A stretch of 64,000 bases of DNA from Novosphingobium sp. SG751A (GCF_013149295.1 NZ_JABGCB010000001.1:124001-188000), one strand, 5' to 3'; positions 36,544-46,000 are shown, counted from the first letter of the stretch. The notes: generated by a model from the letters alone, not told the origin. Numbers and translations are program-made.

Positions 36544-37713
36544 CTAGGGATGTGGGGTGCCGGGAACAGTGTCGCGGACTTTGGCCCAATCAGCCAGCAG
36601 GCGATGCACCACCACCGCGCCCGCCCGATAGTTACCTTCATAAGCCGCCACCTGGCCCGGCCCTTCGTCACCCACGCTGTCGAGCGGCGATTGCCCAGGC
36701 GGCGGCATGGACGCATTGCTGGCACTGCGCAGAACCATCACGCGCCGCCTGTCCACCAGCCCGGCCTGCGCAGCCGCCAGCATGGTGCCCGCCATCAATT
36801 GGCTTTCCATGTTGGTCATCACAAAGCGCCCCTGCCCTTGCGTCCACATCTTCACCCAGTCGCGCGCCCATTGGGTGCGCCCGGCGCCATGCCAGTAGCG
36901 CAGCGCACCCAGCGTTTCGCCCATCATCACAAAGGGCGGACGCTGGGCGGCGGGATAGCCCTTCCATCGCGCGCGGGCGGCGGCGAGCACCGGAGAGTCG
37001 GGCAGCGGCACGTCCTTGCTGAGATCATAAGCCCATTGCGCCAAATTCCGGTTCAGCGGCACCGCCATGCCGAGCGAACCGATGTCAGTCATGCCGCCAA
37101 AACTGTCAGCGGCGGTGGGCAATTGCCCCGGCGCCTTGGCGCCGATCGCAAAGAGGCCATAGGGCCAGCCCTTGGGCGTTTCATTCTCGGCAAACTCGCG
37201 CAGCGCATCGCCGCTCACCACCCATCGCGCCCATGCGACGCTGCCAACCGAGGCGGCCTGGGGATCGGCGCCGGAAATGCCGGTAAACAGCCAATATGTG
37301 TGTGAAAAATCAAAGCGCGGATCGAGCAACAGTGCCATCAGTTGCACATCAGGCGTCGCCACCAGCGAATGCGGATCGCCCCAGACCATGCCATAAAGCC
37401 CATCCTTGTTGCGCCGCAAAGGATGGAGCGCCCCGTGCACCGGGATCACCTCGTCAAGATGCTCCCGCTCGGCCCAGAGCTGGAACTCGCCCGGCGCGTC
37501 GCCAGTATCGGCCCCCGGCTCGAAATTGGCGATGACCATGACTTTTACCGGGATCGGGGTTACCGCAGGGACCGTCGGAACTGGAGGCTCCTGAGCCTGT
37601 ACCGTCACGGCACCAGCGCTGGCCAGCGCCGCCGCGATGACCGCGCAAAGGGCCGCACGCCGCCCGTTGAGCGTAAGTTTGGCGCGGAGCCGCGATGTGG
37701 TGATACGCCCCAT
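36544..37713 (-). CDS. Purine nucleoside permease (NUP) homologue, periplasmic
   Basis: A 389-residue exported protein (signal-like RRAALCAVIAAALASAGAVT) of the NUP family. Family stretches are VKVMVIANFEPGADTGDAPG, GEFQLWAEREHLDEVIPV, DPRFDFSHTYWLFTGISGAD, ASVGSVAWARWVVSGDALRE, and RFVMTNMESQLMAGTMLAAA. Fungal NUP transports purine nucleosides, but the bacterial proteins resemble nucleoside phosphorylase folds, so transport or binding is unproven. Start at 37713 (MGRITTSR). It ends convergently with the NiCoT gene. Confidence 0.85.
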   Translation of the reverse strand: MGRITTSRLRAKLTLNGRRAALCAVIAAALASAGAVTVQAQEPPVPTVPAVTPIPVKVMVIANFEPGADTGDAPGEFQLWAEREHLDEVIPVHGALHPLRRNKDGLYGMVWGDPHSLVATPDVQLMALLLDPRFDFSHTYWLFTGISGADPQAASVGSVAWARWVVSGDALREFAENETPKGWPYGLFAIGAKAPGQLPTAADSFGGMTDIGSLGMAVPLNRNLAQWAYDLSKDVPLPDSPVLAAARARWKGYPAAQRPPFVMMGETLGALRYWHGAGRTQWARDWVKMWTQGQGRFVMTNMESQLMAGTMLAAAQAGLVDRRRVMVLRSASNASMPPPGQSPLDSVGDEGPGQVAAYEGNYRAGAVVVHRLLADWAKVRDTVPGTPHP

Positions 37714-37916
37714 GATTGCTTCCTGATCGCTGTTTTGTGTCCCGCGCTTGCTAAAGGCATCGCCGCGTTGCAATCCATCGCAAAGAACCGGATCAGGCGT
37801 TGCAAAAAACAGAGCGCCGAACTTGCCCTCCGCCCACGCGTTTCTCTGGTCAGTATGCGTCTGCCGCTCTATTGAGGAGCCTTAGGGCGATCTGCGCGAA
37901 AGGCATGGCAAGGATC

Positions 37917-38747
37917 ATGAATACAATCCGCTTTCCCGATGGCACCGTCGTCCCGGCGCTGGGGCAAGGCACATGGATGATGGCCGAAAACCCCGCACGG
38001 CGCGGCGACGAGATCGCCGCCCTGCGCGAAGGGGTCGAGCTTGGAATGACCCTGATCGACACCGCCGAAATGTATGGCGAGGGCGAGGCCGAAATTCTGG
38101 TGGGCGAAGCTATCACGGGCCTGCGCGACAAGGTCTTTCTGGTCAGCAAGGCCTATCCCCATCATGCCTCGGCCCGGCTCCTGCGCCAATCCTGCGAGGC
38201 CAGCCTGAAGCGGCTGGGAACTGACCATCTCGACCTCTATCTCCTGCACTGGCGCGGCGCGGTCCCGCTGGGCGAAACGGTCGAAGCCATGGAGAGGCTG
38301 GTCGAGGCGGGCCTGATCGCCCGCTGGGGAGTCAGCAATCTGGATATGGCCGATATGGAAGAGCTGATCGATGCAGGAGGCCATGCCTGCGCCACCGATC
38401 AGATCCTCTACAATCTCACGCGCCGCGCGCCGGAGCTGGATCTCCTGCCCTGGCTGGCGGATCGCTCGATGCCGGTCATGGCCTACAGCCCGGTCGAGCA
38501 GGGGCGCCTGCTCTCACACAAGGCGCTTGCCGAAGTGGCCCGCCGCCATCAGGCGAGCCCGGCTCGGATCGCGCTGGCATGGCTGCTGCGCCGACCCGGC
38601 ATCCTGCCCATTCCCAAGGCGGGGTCGGTCCGGCACGTGCAGGACAATCGCGCGGCGGCCGATCTCAAGCTGAGCGATGAGGACATCGCCCAGCTTGAGC
38701 GCAGCTTCCCCTGCCCGACCGCGCGCCGCGGGCTAGAGATGCTGTAG
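37917..38747 (+). CDS. Aldo/keto reductase
   Basis: A 276-residue NADPH-dependent oxidoreductase with a TIM-barrel pattern. Catalytic-tetrad context is visible: LIDTAEMYGEGEAE (Asp and Tyr), VFLVSKAYPHHA (Lys), and LYLLHWRGAVPL (His). The C-terminal cofactor stretch is ILPIPKAGSVRHVQDN. The ATG at 37917 (MNTIRFPDG) is the family-like start; an in-frame ATG four codons earlier is possible. It is close to YeaE-type reductases of broad specificity. Convergent with the methyltransferase. Confidence 0.93.
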   Translation: MNTIRFPDGTVVPALGQGTWMMAENPARRGDEIAALREGVELGMTLIDTAEMYGEGEAEILVGEAITGLRDKVFLVSKAYPHHASARLLRQSCEASLKRLGTDHLDLYLLHWRGAVPLGETVEAMERLVEAGLIARWGVSNLDMADMEELIDAGGHACATDQILYNLTRRAPELDLLPWLADRSMPVMAYSPVEQGRLLSHKALAEVARRHQASPARIALAWLLRRPGILPIPKAGSVRHVQDNRAAADLKLSDEDIAQLERSFPCPTARRGLEML

Positions 38748-38764
38748 CCGTCCCGGCGCGACCA

Positions 38765-39592
38765 TCATCGCTTGGCCTGCACCACCCAGCACGCAGCCTC
38801 GAACCGGGCGACGCCGTCGACCGCGAAACCGGCGAAACCGCGATCCAAAGCGGCTTCAAGGCGGCCCCATTGCGCCTCGTCCAGATCAGACGCGATGGCG
38901 TCCATCCCGCCCATGCGCCGGGCGTAGATCGGCAGATCATCAGTGGACAAAGTGCATGGGACGTTGATCGGCCGAATGTCGATGTCGCTCCATCCGGCAT
39001 CGGCAAGAATGCCCCTCACCCGCCCGTCATCGGCAAAGGCGAACTGACCGGGCGCATCAGGGGCAGGATCCGGCTCCGGCCCCAGCACTTCGGCGATGGC
39101 CCGGCGCTGCACCGTCATGAAGGGATTGTCCGAAGCGCTGCGCCAGGCGATGCAGGTCAGTGCGGCTCCCGGACGGGCCGCCGCCCGCAGATTGGCGAAA
39201 GCGGCGACCGGATCATCGAAGAACATCATCCCGAAGCGCGAGACAATCGCGTCAAACTGCCCAGGCGGGAAGGCGTGCCTTTGGGCATCGGCACACAGGA
39301 AGCGGACGTTGCCCCTTCCCGCAGCGCGGCGGGAGGCGGCATCGACAAGGTCTCGCGAAATGTCGAGACCTGTACAATCCGCCTCGTCCCCCAACTGCTG
39401 CGCGATGGCCAGAGTCGTCGCCCCCGCCCCGCAGCCGATGTCGAGCACGGCGCGCGCGCCCTGAGCCACCACCGCGTCGACCAAAATGCGTTCGAAGGGC
39501 GAAAACAGCCGGTCGAGCATGGGCTGCAATTCAACCCACACCTGGCTGCGCTGTGTGTTCCACCCTGTGGTTTCCGGCTGCTGATCCGTCAT
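38765..39592 (-). CDS. SAM-dependent methyltransferase (class I)
   Basis: A 275-residue class I methyltransferase with motif I VLDIGCGAGATTLAIAQQLG, an acidic loop TGLDISRDLVDAA, and motif FLCADAQRHAFPPGQFDAIV. The start at 39592 (MTDQQPETTGW) has GGAG upstream. It is divergent from a MerR-family regulator across 65 bases, with a perfect palindrome in the promoter region, so it is probably the target of that regulator. The substrate is unknown. Confidence 0.9.
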   Translation of the reverse strand: MTDQQPETTGWNTQRSQVWVELQPMLDRLFSPFERILVDAVVAQGARAVLDIGCGAGATTLAIAQQLGDEADCTGLDISRDLVDAASRRAAGRGNVRFLCADAQRHAFPPGQFDAIVSRFGMMFFDDPVAAFANLRAAARPGAALTCIAWRSASDNPFMTVQRRAIAEVLGPEPDPAPDAPGQFAFADDGRVRGILADAGWSDIDIRPINVPCTLSTDDLPIYARRMGGMDAIASDLDEAQWGRLEAALDRGFAGFAVDGVARFEAACWVVQAKR

Positions 39593-39633
39593 ATGCGCTC
39601 CTTGCCTGACCTGTTGATTCGCGCCATGGTGCC

Positions 39634-39653
39634 ACCTCAAGTCCACTTGAGGT
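39634..39653. promoter_or_regulatory. SoxR-box-like MerR operator
   Basis: Perfect inverted repeat ACCTCAAGT / ACTTGAGGT with a 2-base centre (CC). This is the sequence of the enterobacterial SoxR box apart from the central bases. On the minus strand TTGACC lies at its edge and fits a -35 element, giving the long spacer typical of MerR-controlled promoters, here for the methyltransferase gene. Confidence 0.8.
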
Positions 39654-39657
39654 CAAG

Positions 39658-40074
39658 ATGGCATTGATCGATATTGCCCAACTGGCCCGCAGCAGCGGCG
39701 TACCAGCATCGACGCTCCGCTTCTATGAAGAGAAGGGGCTGATTGAGTCACTGGGCCGCCGCGGCCTTCGCCGCACATTCGATGCCGATGTGGTGGAGCG
39801 CCTGTCGCTCATCGCGCTGGGCCGGTCGGCGGGTTACTCGCTGGATGAAATCGCCGATATGCTGGGAGATGGCGGCGCGCCGGATATTGATCGGGCAATG
39901 TTATTGACCAAGGCCGAGGAGATCGACCGGACCATTCATCGCCTTGGCGCGCTGCGTGATGGCCTGCGCCATGCGGCGGCCTGTCGGGCGCCCAGCCATG
40001 CGCAATGCCCCACCTTCCGCCGCCTGATGACCATCGCCGCCGAGCGCACGCGCAAGGCAAAGGGAAAAGGCTGA
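39658..40074 (+). CDS. MerR-family transcriptional regulator
   Basis: A 138-residue MerR protein with the N-terminal HTH (IAQLARSSGVPASTLRFYEE, KGLIESLGRRGLRRTFDADV) and a dimerisation helix (MLLTKAEEIDRTIHRLGAL). Two cysteines near the C-terminus (AACRAPSHAQCPTF) do not form the CX2CXCX5C cluster of SoxR, so it is not a canonical [2Fe-2S] SoxR. It starts four bases after the palindrome. Likely autoregulated and controlling the divergent methyltransferase. Confidence 0.92.
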   Translation: MALIDIAQLARSSGVPASTLRFYEEKGLIESLGRRGLRRTFDADVVERLSLIALGRSAGYSLDEIADMLGDGGAPDIDRAMLLTKAEEIDRTIHRLGALRDGLRHAAACRAPSHAQCPTFRRLMTIAAERTRKAKGKG

Positions 40075-40120
40075 ACGGTGTGGAGCGGGTTTGGCGAACA
40101 TCTGCAAAGGATGTTAAAAC

Positions 40121-40150
40121 TTGCTATTGCGAATAATTCGCATTTATACT
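40121..40150 (+). promoter_or_regulatory. Fur-type box over a sigma-70-like promoter of the fec operon
   Basis: Dyad TGCGAA-TAA-TTCGCA at 40128-40142 sits between TTGCTA (40121-40126) and TATACT (40145-40150), which have an 18-base spacing. Alphaproteobacterial Fur sites commonly carry TGC..A/T..GCA dyads, so iron repression of the sigma-factor gene is expected. Confidence 0.7.
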
Positions 40151-40217
40151 AAAAAGCTCCATAGTTCAGCTCGCCGCCACGGACCAATCCCGTAGGCTTG
40201 TGATCAGGGAGTTTCGC

Positions 40218-40721
40218 GTGCCCGCCGTTGCAGCAACCATGGATGTCGGGGCGCTCTATGCCTCGCATGGCGATTGGCTAAGGCAATGGCTGCGGCGCCA
40301 TACGCGCTGTTCGCATCGTGCGGCCGATCTGGCGCAGGATACGTTTTGCCGGGTGCTGGAAACCAATGAAACCGTCCGCGATCCGCGCAGCTATCTTTCG
40401 ACCGTAGCGCGCCGCATCCTGATCGATGATATTCGCCGCCGCGAGGTTGAGCGGGCCTATCTCGCGGTCCACGCAGCCCGGATGGGCGAGGCCGACCACC
40501 TGACACCCGAGCGCGTGACCGAGGCAGCGCAGTTTCTCGATGCGATCCTGCGCCTGCTGGAAACGCTGCCGGCCAAAGCGCGGCAGGCTTTCATGATGGT
40601 TCGGTTCGACAGCCTGCGCTATTGCGATGCGGCACAGGCGCTGGGCGTATCGGAACGCATGGTGAAGCGCTATGTCGCGCAGGTCTATGCCCATTGCTAC
40701 GCGCTGGCCTATGCTGACTAA
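40218..40721 (+). CDS. FecI-type ECF sigma factor
   Basis: An ECF sigma factor of about 167 residues. Region 2: WLRQWLRRHTRCSHRAADLA and DTFCRVLETNETVRDPRSYL. Region 4: LETLPAKARQAFMMVRFDSL and YCDAAQALGVSERMVKRYV. The GTG at 40218 has CAGGGAG six bases upstream and is preferred to the GTG at 40200 or the ATG at 40239. It is followed without gap by fecR and then a TonB receptor with an STN domain, which is the complete layout of a cell-surface signalling system. Confidence 0.93.
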   Translation: MPAVAATMDVGALYASHGDWLRQWLRRHTRCSHRAADLAQDTFCRVLETNETVRDPRSYLSTVARRILIDDIRRREVERAYLAVHAARMGEADHLTPERVTEAAQFLDAILRLLETLPAKARQAFMMVRFDSLRYCDAAQALGVSERMVKRYVAQVYAHCYALAYAD

Positions 40722-41690
40722 GTGACCGAGCCTCGCCCCACCCCCGAGATGATCGCGCAGGCCGCCTATTGGGCGGCCCAGCTCGCAACCGACGAAGCGA
40801 CACAGGATGATCGCGACGCCTGCGAGGCATGGTGTCAGGAAAACCCTCTGCACCGGCTGACGATGGAGCGGATGCGCGGGATCGACGTACAGTTCGAAGG
40901 CACGGACAGTATCGGCCGGGAAGTGATTGAAACCGTGGTCGAACGCCGATCACACAAAACCGGCCGTTGGGGCGGGTTGGCCCTCGGCCTGCTCCTGCTG
41001 GGCGGCGGCGGATGGCTCACGGCACAGACCATGGCGGTGCGCACATGGTTCCCGGACTATGAAACGGCGCGAGGCGAGCAGCGCCGTGTGACGCTGGCCG
41101 ATGGCAGCGCGATCGCCATCGACACGGACGCAGCGCTGAGCTTTCGCCGCAGCCATGACCGCAGAGCCGTCACCTTGTTCCGTGGGCAAATTCTGGCGCG
41201 CGTGACCAAGGATAAGACGCGCCCCTTCATCGTGGAGACAATCGAGGGCAGCGCCACCGCAAAGGGCACCGCCTTTGTCGTGCGCCGCGATGACGATGCA
41301 ACGACTGTCACCGTCATCGAGTCCCATGTGCGGGCCTGCCCGGCAAAAGCCAGCGCCGCCGATTGCGCCGATCTCTGGCCCGGTGATCGCGTGCGCATGA
41401 CACAGGGAAAACTGGTCCGCCTTGGCCCGGTAGATCCGGACGCCGCCGCCGGTTGGGCGCAAGGCTGGCTCGCCGCCGACGATCAGCCGGTCGTGGGCGT
41501 GCTGCGCGAACTCAACCGCTATCGCGCGCAACCGGTGGGTTTTGACGCCGCCGCGCTTTCCGGCGTCCGGGTCTCGGGCAGCTATCCCTTGGCCGATCCC
41601 GATCGCGCGCTCGAAGGCATTGTGCGGTCGACCGGGCTTCGTCTGTCGCGCGCGCCTGACGGTTCGCCCGTCGTGACCCGGGCAAAATAA
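40722..41690 (+). CDS. FecR-type anti-sigma / signal transducer
   Basis: A 322-residue FecR protein: N-terminal DUF4880-like cytoplasmic part (AAYWAAQLATDEATQDDRDA), one membrane helix (about 86-105, GLALGLLLLGGGGWLTAQTM), the FecR domain (RRVTLADGSAIAIDTDAALS, IEGSATAKGTAFVVRRD), and a C-terminal part that contacts the receptor STN domain. It starts with GTG immediately after the sigma-factor stop, so the two are tightly coupled. It transmits receptor occupancy to the sigma factor. Confidence 0.94.
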   Translation: MTEPRPTPEMIAQAAYWAAQLATDEATQDDRDACEAWCQENPLHRLTMERMRGIDVQFEGTDSIGREVIETVVERRSHKTGRWGGLALGLLLLGGGGWLTAQTMAVRTWFPDYETARGEQRRVTLADGSAIAIDTDAALSFRRSHDRRAVTLFRGQILARVTKDKTRPFIVETIEGSATAKGTAFVVRRDDDATTVTVIESHVRACPAKASAADCADLWPGDRVRMTQGKLVRLGPVDPDAAAGWAQGWLAADDQPVVGVLRELNRYRAQPVGFDAAALSGVRVSGSYPLADPDRALEGIVRSTGLRLSRAPDGSPVVTRAK

Positions 41691-41736
41691 TTTTCCGATT
41701 TCAGGTTCCCGATTTCCAAACTCGCCCGTCCCCATT

Positions 41737-44220
41737 GTGAAGCGGTTTTGCAAAGGGGTTTTCCAAGTGGTGAAGTTCAGGGAAATGTGTGGCGCGGCGG
41801 CTGTTGCGATGGTGGTGATGGGCCTTGGCGCGCCGCCGATGCAGGCGCAGGCCCAAACCCCGCAGATGGCCCAAAACATCGACATTCCCGCCGGTCCGCT
41901 GGGCGGCGCCATCGCCCAGCTTGGCCGGAAAACGAGCGTGATGATCGCATTCGATCCGGTGCTGGTGCGCGGTCAAAGCACGGCGGGCCTGCGCGGCGCC
42001 TATACGCCCGCGCAGGCGCTTGAACGCCTGCTGCAAGGGAGCGGCGCAGAGGCTCGCCCGGATGGTCATGGCGGATTTACGCTGGTCAGGCGCGTGACGC
42101 GGGCGACGTACAAACCCGCCTCAGCCCCAACGCATACTCCGGCCCGGACGCCTGTGAGAATGGAACCGGTGCAAAGCGATGATATCGTCGTGACCGCCAT
42201 CGGCACGAAAACAAACACCCCGCTGCGCGAGACGCCCCAGTCGATTTCCGTGGTGTCGATGGAGCGGGCCCGCGAACGGAGCATCCTCTCGGTCGGAGAT
42301 GCCGTGACCTACAGCGCGGGCGTCTTTGCCAATACCAAGGGCGTGACCTATGGCGGCGATGCCTTGGCCATTCGCGGTTTCGGCAATGACGGCACAACCG
42401 GCACAGCCACCAACAGCTATATCGACGGATTGCGATTGAGCGGCACAGGCTATGCCAGCGGCGCTCTCGATCCCTATCTTTATGAACAGGTGGAGGTTGT
42501 GAAAGGCCCCACCTCTGTCCTCTTCGGCCAATCGACGCCCGGCGGTCTCATCAACATGGTCAGCAAACGGCCGCAGCCCAAGGCGGGAGGCGAGATCCTG
42601 CTGCGTTACGGCACCTTTGATCGCAAGCAGATAGCGGCGGATGTGACCGGGCCGCTGACGCAGGATCACCGCCTGCTTTACCGCCTGTCCGGCACCTATT
42701 TCGATACGAACGGCATGACCGCCTTTTCCAATCGAAAGCGGGTGATGGTGGCCCCCTCCTTGACCTGGAAACCGGGCGGGCGAACCACCCTCACCCTGCT
42801 GACTCATTATCAGAAGGACAATTTCAAAGGATCGACGCTGAACTGGCTGCCCACCATCGGCACGATCATCGCCAATCCCAATGGCAGCATTGCCACCAAC
42901 CTGTTCACGGGCGATCCCAATTATCAGGGCTGGCGCCGCGAAGTCGCTTCGGCCGGCTATCAGTTGGAGCACCGCTTCAGCGACGCGATCAAATTCAACC
43001 AGAATTTCCGCTATACCAACAACAAGCTGGACAATCGGAATATCTATATCGCCGCCCTCGCCGCCGATCTGCGCACAGTCACGCGGCAGGCTTTCGGTCT
43101 GAACGAGAAGTCCGACGATTTCACCATCGACAATCGCGTCACGCTGAAATTCGATACGGGCGCGGTTGCGCATCAGGTGCTGATCGGGCTGGACGCACAG
43201 TCTTTCAAATACAGCACGGTGCGGGAATTTGTGACCGCGCCGACGCTCGATCTGTTCGCGCCGACCTATTATCAAACAATCCCGGCCCGCGCGCCCTTTC
43301 GCAATCAGCAATATGACAATCGGCAGGTCGGCCTCTATGCACAGGATCAGATCGCCTATGAGGGCTGGCGCCTGTTGCTGGGCCTGCGGCAGGACTGGAC
43401 CCGGTACAGGCTGACCTCCTATCTCCCGGCGGGCGCTTCGGACAACAGCAATGCGGCGCTGACCAAGCGCGCGGCGCTGCTCCATAATTTCGACAATGGG
43501 CTGGCCCCCTACTTCAGCTATGCTGAAAGCTTTACGCCGCAATATGGATCGGATTATTCGGGCAAATCCTTCGACCCGGAAAAGGGCCGCCAGTATGAAC
43601 TGGGCATGAAATTCCAGCCGCCGGGCAGTCAGAGCTTCATTACGGCGGCGATCTTTGACTTGCGGCGCAAGAACTATCTCACCGCCGACCGGGACCATGC
43701 GCTGTTCTACGTGCAGATAGGTGAGGTGCGGATGCGCGGGCTGGAACTGGAAGGGAATGTCAAGCTTCCGGCCGGGTTCAACGTGATAGGCGCCTATACG
43801 CTGCTCGATTCCCGCGTCACAAACAGCAATGACACCGTATCGGGCATCGACCCGGCCGATCTCACGGTTAAATCACGCGCGCAGCAGGGGCTGCGCCTGA
43901 TGGCGGTGCCCCGGCACAATGCCTCATTCTGGCTCAACTATGCCGACCCGCGGGGCATCACGCTGGCGGGAGGCTTGCGCCATACCAGTGAGACCTTTGG
44001 CGATGCCGCGAATTATTCGCGCGTTCCTGCTTTCACACTGGTCGATGCCTCGGTTCGTTTTGATCTCGGCGCGTGGCTACCCGGACTGCAGGGGCTGGAA
44101 CTCTCGGCCAAGGCGAACAACCTGTTCGACAAGCGCTATATCGCGTCCTGCGTCGGCACCAACCGTTGCTATTATGGCGAAGGGCGCAATGTCATCGTCG
44201 ATCTGGCGTGGCGCTGGTGA
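41737..44220 (+). CDS. TonB-dependent siderophore receptor with STN signalling domain
   Basis: An 827-residue transducer: signal region (about 15-40), STN domain (NIDIPAGPLGGAIAQLGRKT ... YTPAQALERLLQGSGAEA), TonB box DDIVVTAI, plug (TPLRETPQSISVVSMERARE, YEQVEVVKGPTSVLFGQSTP, GGLINMVSKRP) and barrel ending in VDLAWRW. Family resemblance is to ferric siderophore receptors of the FhuE/FpvA type; the ligand is unknown. GTG codons at 41737 and 41767 and an ATG at 41785 are possible starts. Its last bases (GTGA) form the start of the DUF3649 gene. Confidence 0.95.
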   Translation: MKRFCKGVFQVVKFREMCGAAAVAMVVMGLGAPPMQAQAQTPQMAQNIDIPAGPLGGAIAQLGRKTSVMIAFDPVLVRGQSTAGLRGAYTPAQALERLLQGSGAEARPDGHGGFTLVRRVTRATYKPASAPTHTPARTPVRMEPVQSDDIVVTAIGTKTNTPLRETPQSISVVSMERARERSILSVGDAVTYSAGVFANTKGVTYGGDALAIRGFGNDGTTGTATNSYIDGLRLSGTGYASGALDPYLYEQVEVVKGPTSVLFGQSTPGGLINMVSKRPQPKAGGEILLRYGTFDRKQIAADVTGPLTQDHRLLYRLSGTYFDTNGMTAFSNRKRVMVAPSLTWKPGGRTTLTLLTHYQKDNFKGSTLNWLPTIGTIIANPNGSIATNLFTGDPNYQGWRREVASAGYQLEHRFSDAIKFNQNFRYTNNKLDNRNIYIAALAADLRTVTRQAFGLNEKSDDFTIDNRVTLKFDTGAVAHQVLIGLDAQSFKYSTVREFVTAPTLDLFAPTYYQTIPARAPFRNQQYDNRQVGLYAQDQIAYEGWRLLLGLRQDWTRYRLTSYLPAGASDNSNAALTKRAALLHNFDNGLAPYFSYAESFTPQYGSDYSGKSFDPEKGRQYELGMKFQPPGSQSFITAAIFDLRRKNYLTADRDHALFYVQIGEVRMRGLELEGNVKLPAGFNVIGAYTLLDSRVTNSNDTVSGIDPADLTVKSRAQQGLRLMAVPRHNASFWLNYADPRGITLAGGLRHTSETFGDAANYSRVPAFTLVDASVRFDLGAWLPGLQGLELSAKANNLFDKRYIASCVGTNRCYYGEGRNVIVDLAWRW

Positions 44221-44498
44221 AACGGGCCGTGCCGGGGCGAAAGGCTGTCCTGAACCGCATTCTGGCTGGGCTGGGCGGCGGCTATCTGCTGGCCGCCGCT
44301 GCGGCTGCCGGGCTGGCCGCGATATTGCCGATGCCACGGATCGAGGCCGTGGTGACGGCGCAGATCGCCGCCTATGTCCTGTTCGTTATGGCGGCGCTGG
44401 CGGCATTCCTGCCGCGCAAGGGTGCGACGGCATGGGCGATTATCCTGCTGCCCGCCGCTATGTTCGCGCTGGCGGGATGGCTGGGCGGCGGCCGATGA
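44217..44498 (+). CDS. DUF3649-type iron-uptake membrane protein
   Basis: A 93-residue membrane protein with GTG start at 44217 overlapping the receptor stop. It has three hydrophobic segments (ILAGLGGGYLLAAAAAAGLA, AAYVLFVMAALAAFLP, AWAIILLPAAMFALAGWLG). The layout and its place between a siderophore receptor and a PepSY protein match DUF3649, an iron-transport-associated family. The precise role is unknown; it may help the PepSY reductase. It overlaps the next gene by ATGA. Confidence 0.8.
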   Translation: MKRAVPGRKAVLNRILAGLGGGYLLAAAAAAGLAAILPMPRIEAVVTAQIAAYVLFVMAALAAFLPRKGATAWAIILLPAAMFALAGWLGGGR

Positions 44499-46000
44499 AG
44501 GACGGTTTTCGCCAAACCATGGCCTTTCTGCATAGTTGGGCAGGCCTGTTTCCGGGCTGGCTGCTCTATGCGATCTTCCTGAGCGGTTCGCTGACCTATT
44601 ACCGGCAGGAAATCACCCTGTGGATGCGGCCCGAATTGAGCGGCGCGGCGGCCGACCCGCAAGCCGCCGTCCATGCCATAGACCGCCTGCGCCAGGCAGC
44701 ACCCGATGCGCGTCTGTGGCGGATTGATCTGCCCAATGCGCGCAACCCGGTGACGGAAATTTTGTGGAAGGGGGAAAAAGGCGGCTTCCGCTCCGAATAT
44801 CTCGACCCGCGCACCGGCGGGCAATTGCACGGGCGCGAGACCATGGGCGGCGACTTCTTGTATTACTTCCACTTCGATCTTCACGCGCCAGTCCGGCTTG
44901 GACGCTGGTTGGTCTGCTTTGCCGCCATCGCCATGCTGGTGGCCATCATCAGCGGGATCATCACGCACCGGCGGATATTCGCCGATTTCTTCACGTTCCG
45001 CCCGCGCAAAGGCCAGCGCAGTTGGCTCGACGCCCATAATGTTGCGGGCGTTCTGGCCCTGCCCTTCTGCCTTATGATCAGTTTTACCGGGCTGATCACA
45101 CTGGCCACCATGTTCATGCCATGGGCCATCCAGCGCGCCTATTCGAGCGATACTGCCGCCTATGCCCGCGATCTGAAAGGACAAGGGATGGTCGCGGCGG
45201 CGGTATCCTCCGCCGATGCGCCGGCGCTTTCCGGACCTATGGTGGACCATATTGTCGGCCGCGCCGAACAGATTTGGCCCAAGGGCCGCGCCGGTCGCAT
45301 TCTGGTGGACAATCCCGGGTCAAAGCATGCGACGGTGACGGTGGAGCGGCGGGACGCGGACAGCATATCCTATGATCTCGTCTGGTTGCGGTTCAGCGCC
45401 GACGGGCGGCTGATCGCACGCCATGACGGCGGCGGACCGGCCGTGACAACGCATGGTTGGCTCTATGGTCTGCATCTGGCCCGTTTTTCGGGCGGGACAT
45501 TGCGTTTCCTGTTTTTTCTGTCGGGATTGCTTGGCACCGCGATGATTGCAACGGGGCTGATCCTCTGGGTGGTCAAACGGCGCACGCAAAACCCGGCGTC
45601 CCCGCGCCCCATGGCGGCGGAGCGCGCCAATGTTGCCATGATCGCGGGCCTGCCGATCGCCATCGCGGCTCTGCTGCTGGCGAACCGGCTGCTGCCTGCG
45701 GGAATGTCCGGGCGCATGGCATGGGAGGCTTCGGCCTTTTTCCTCTCATGGATCGCCGCGCTGATGAATGCATGGATGATGCCGCCCAAACGCGCATGGA
45801 CAGGACAGGTGCGCTGCCTTGGCCTGCTGTGCCTCGCTGCCCCGATCCCGCAAATGTTCGTGCCTGACAGCGGGCTGTTCGCATGGGTCCGAACCGGCGA
45901 CATGGCGCGGGTCTGCGTCGATCTGGCCCTGTTCATAACCGGCCTCACCGCCTTGGCGGCAGCCAGCAAGGCGAGCGCAAGGCGGAGGGCAAAGGCATGA
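44495..46000 (+). CDS. PepSY-associated membrane protein (iron reductase-like)
   Basis: A 501-residue polytopic protein. It starts at 44495 inside the DUF3649 stop; a longer frame reaching back to 43919 is only the shadow of the receptor. Features are FLHSWAGLFPGWLLYAIFLS, DAHNVAGVLALPFCLMISFT (His-containing helix), HGWLYGLHLARFSGGTLRF, and a large periplasmic PepSY part with YFHFDLHAPV. Members are next to siderophore receptors and several are proposed ferric-siderophore reductases. Four to six membrane helices with conserved His support this. Overlaps DUF3325 by ATGA. Confidence 0.88.
   Translation: MKDGFRQTMAFLHSWAGLFPGWLLYAIFLSGSLTYYRQEITLWMRPELSGAAADPQAAVHAIDRLRQAAPDARLWRIDLPNARNPVTEILWKGEKGGFRSEYLDPRTGGQLHGRETMGGDFLYYFHFDLHAPVRLGRWLVCFAAIAMLVAIISGIITHRRIFADFFTFRPRKGQRSWLDAHNVAGVLALPFCLMISFTGLITLATMFMPWAIQRAYSSDTAAYARDLKGQGMVAAAVSSADAPALSGPMVDHIVGRAEQIWPKGRAGRILVDNPGSKHATVTVERRDADSISYDLVWLRFSADGRLIARHDGGGPAVTTHGWLYGLHLARFSGGTLRFLFFLSGLLGTAMIATGLILWVVKRRTQNPASPRPMAAERANVAMIAGLPIAIAALLLANRLLPAGMSGRMAWEASAFFLSWIAALMNAWMMPPKRAWTGQVRCLGLLCLAAPIPQMFVPDSGLFAWVRTGDMARVCVDLALFITGLTALAAASKASARRRAKA

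Noticed and set aside
43919..44494. Long in-frame extension upstream of the PepSY protein
   Set aside because: It overlaps the 3' end of the receptor and the DUF3649 gene in another frame; the ATG at 44495 in the ATGA overlap fits the family start.
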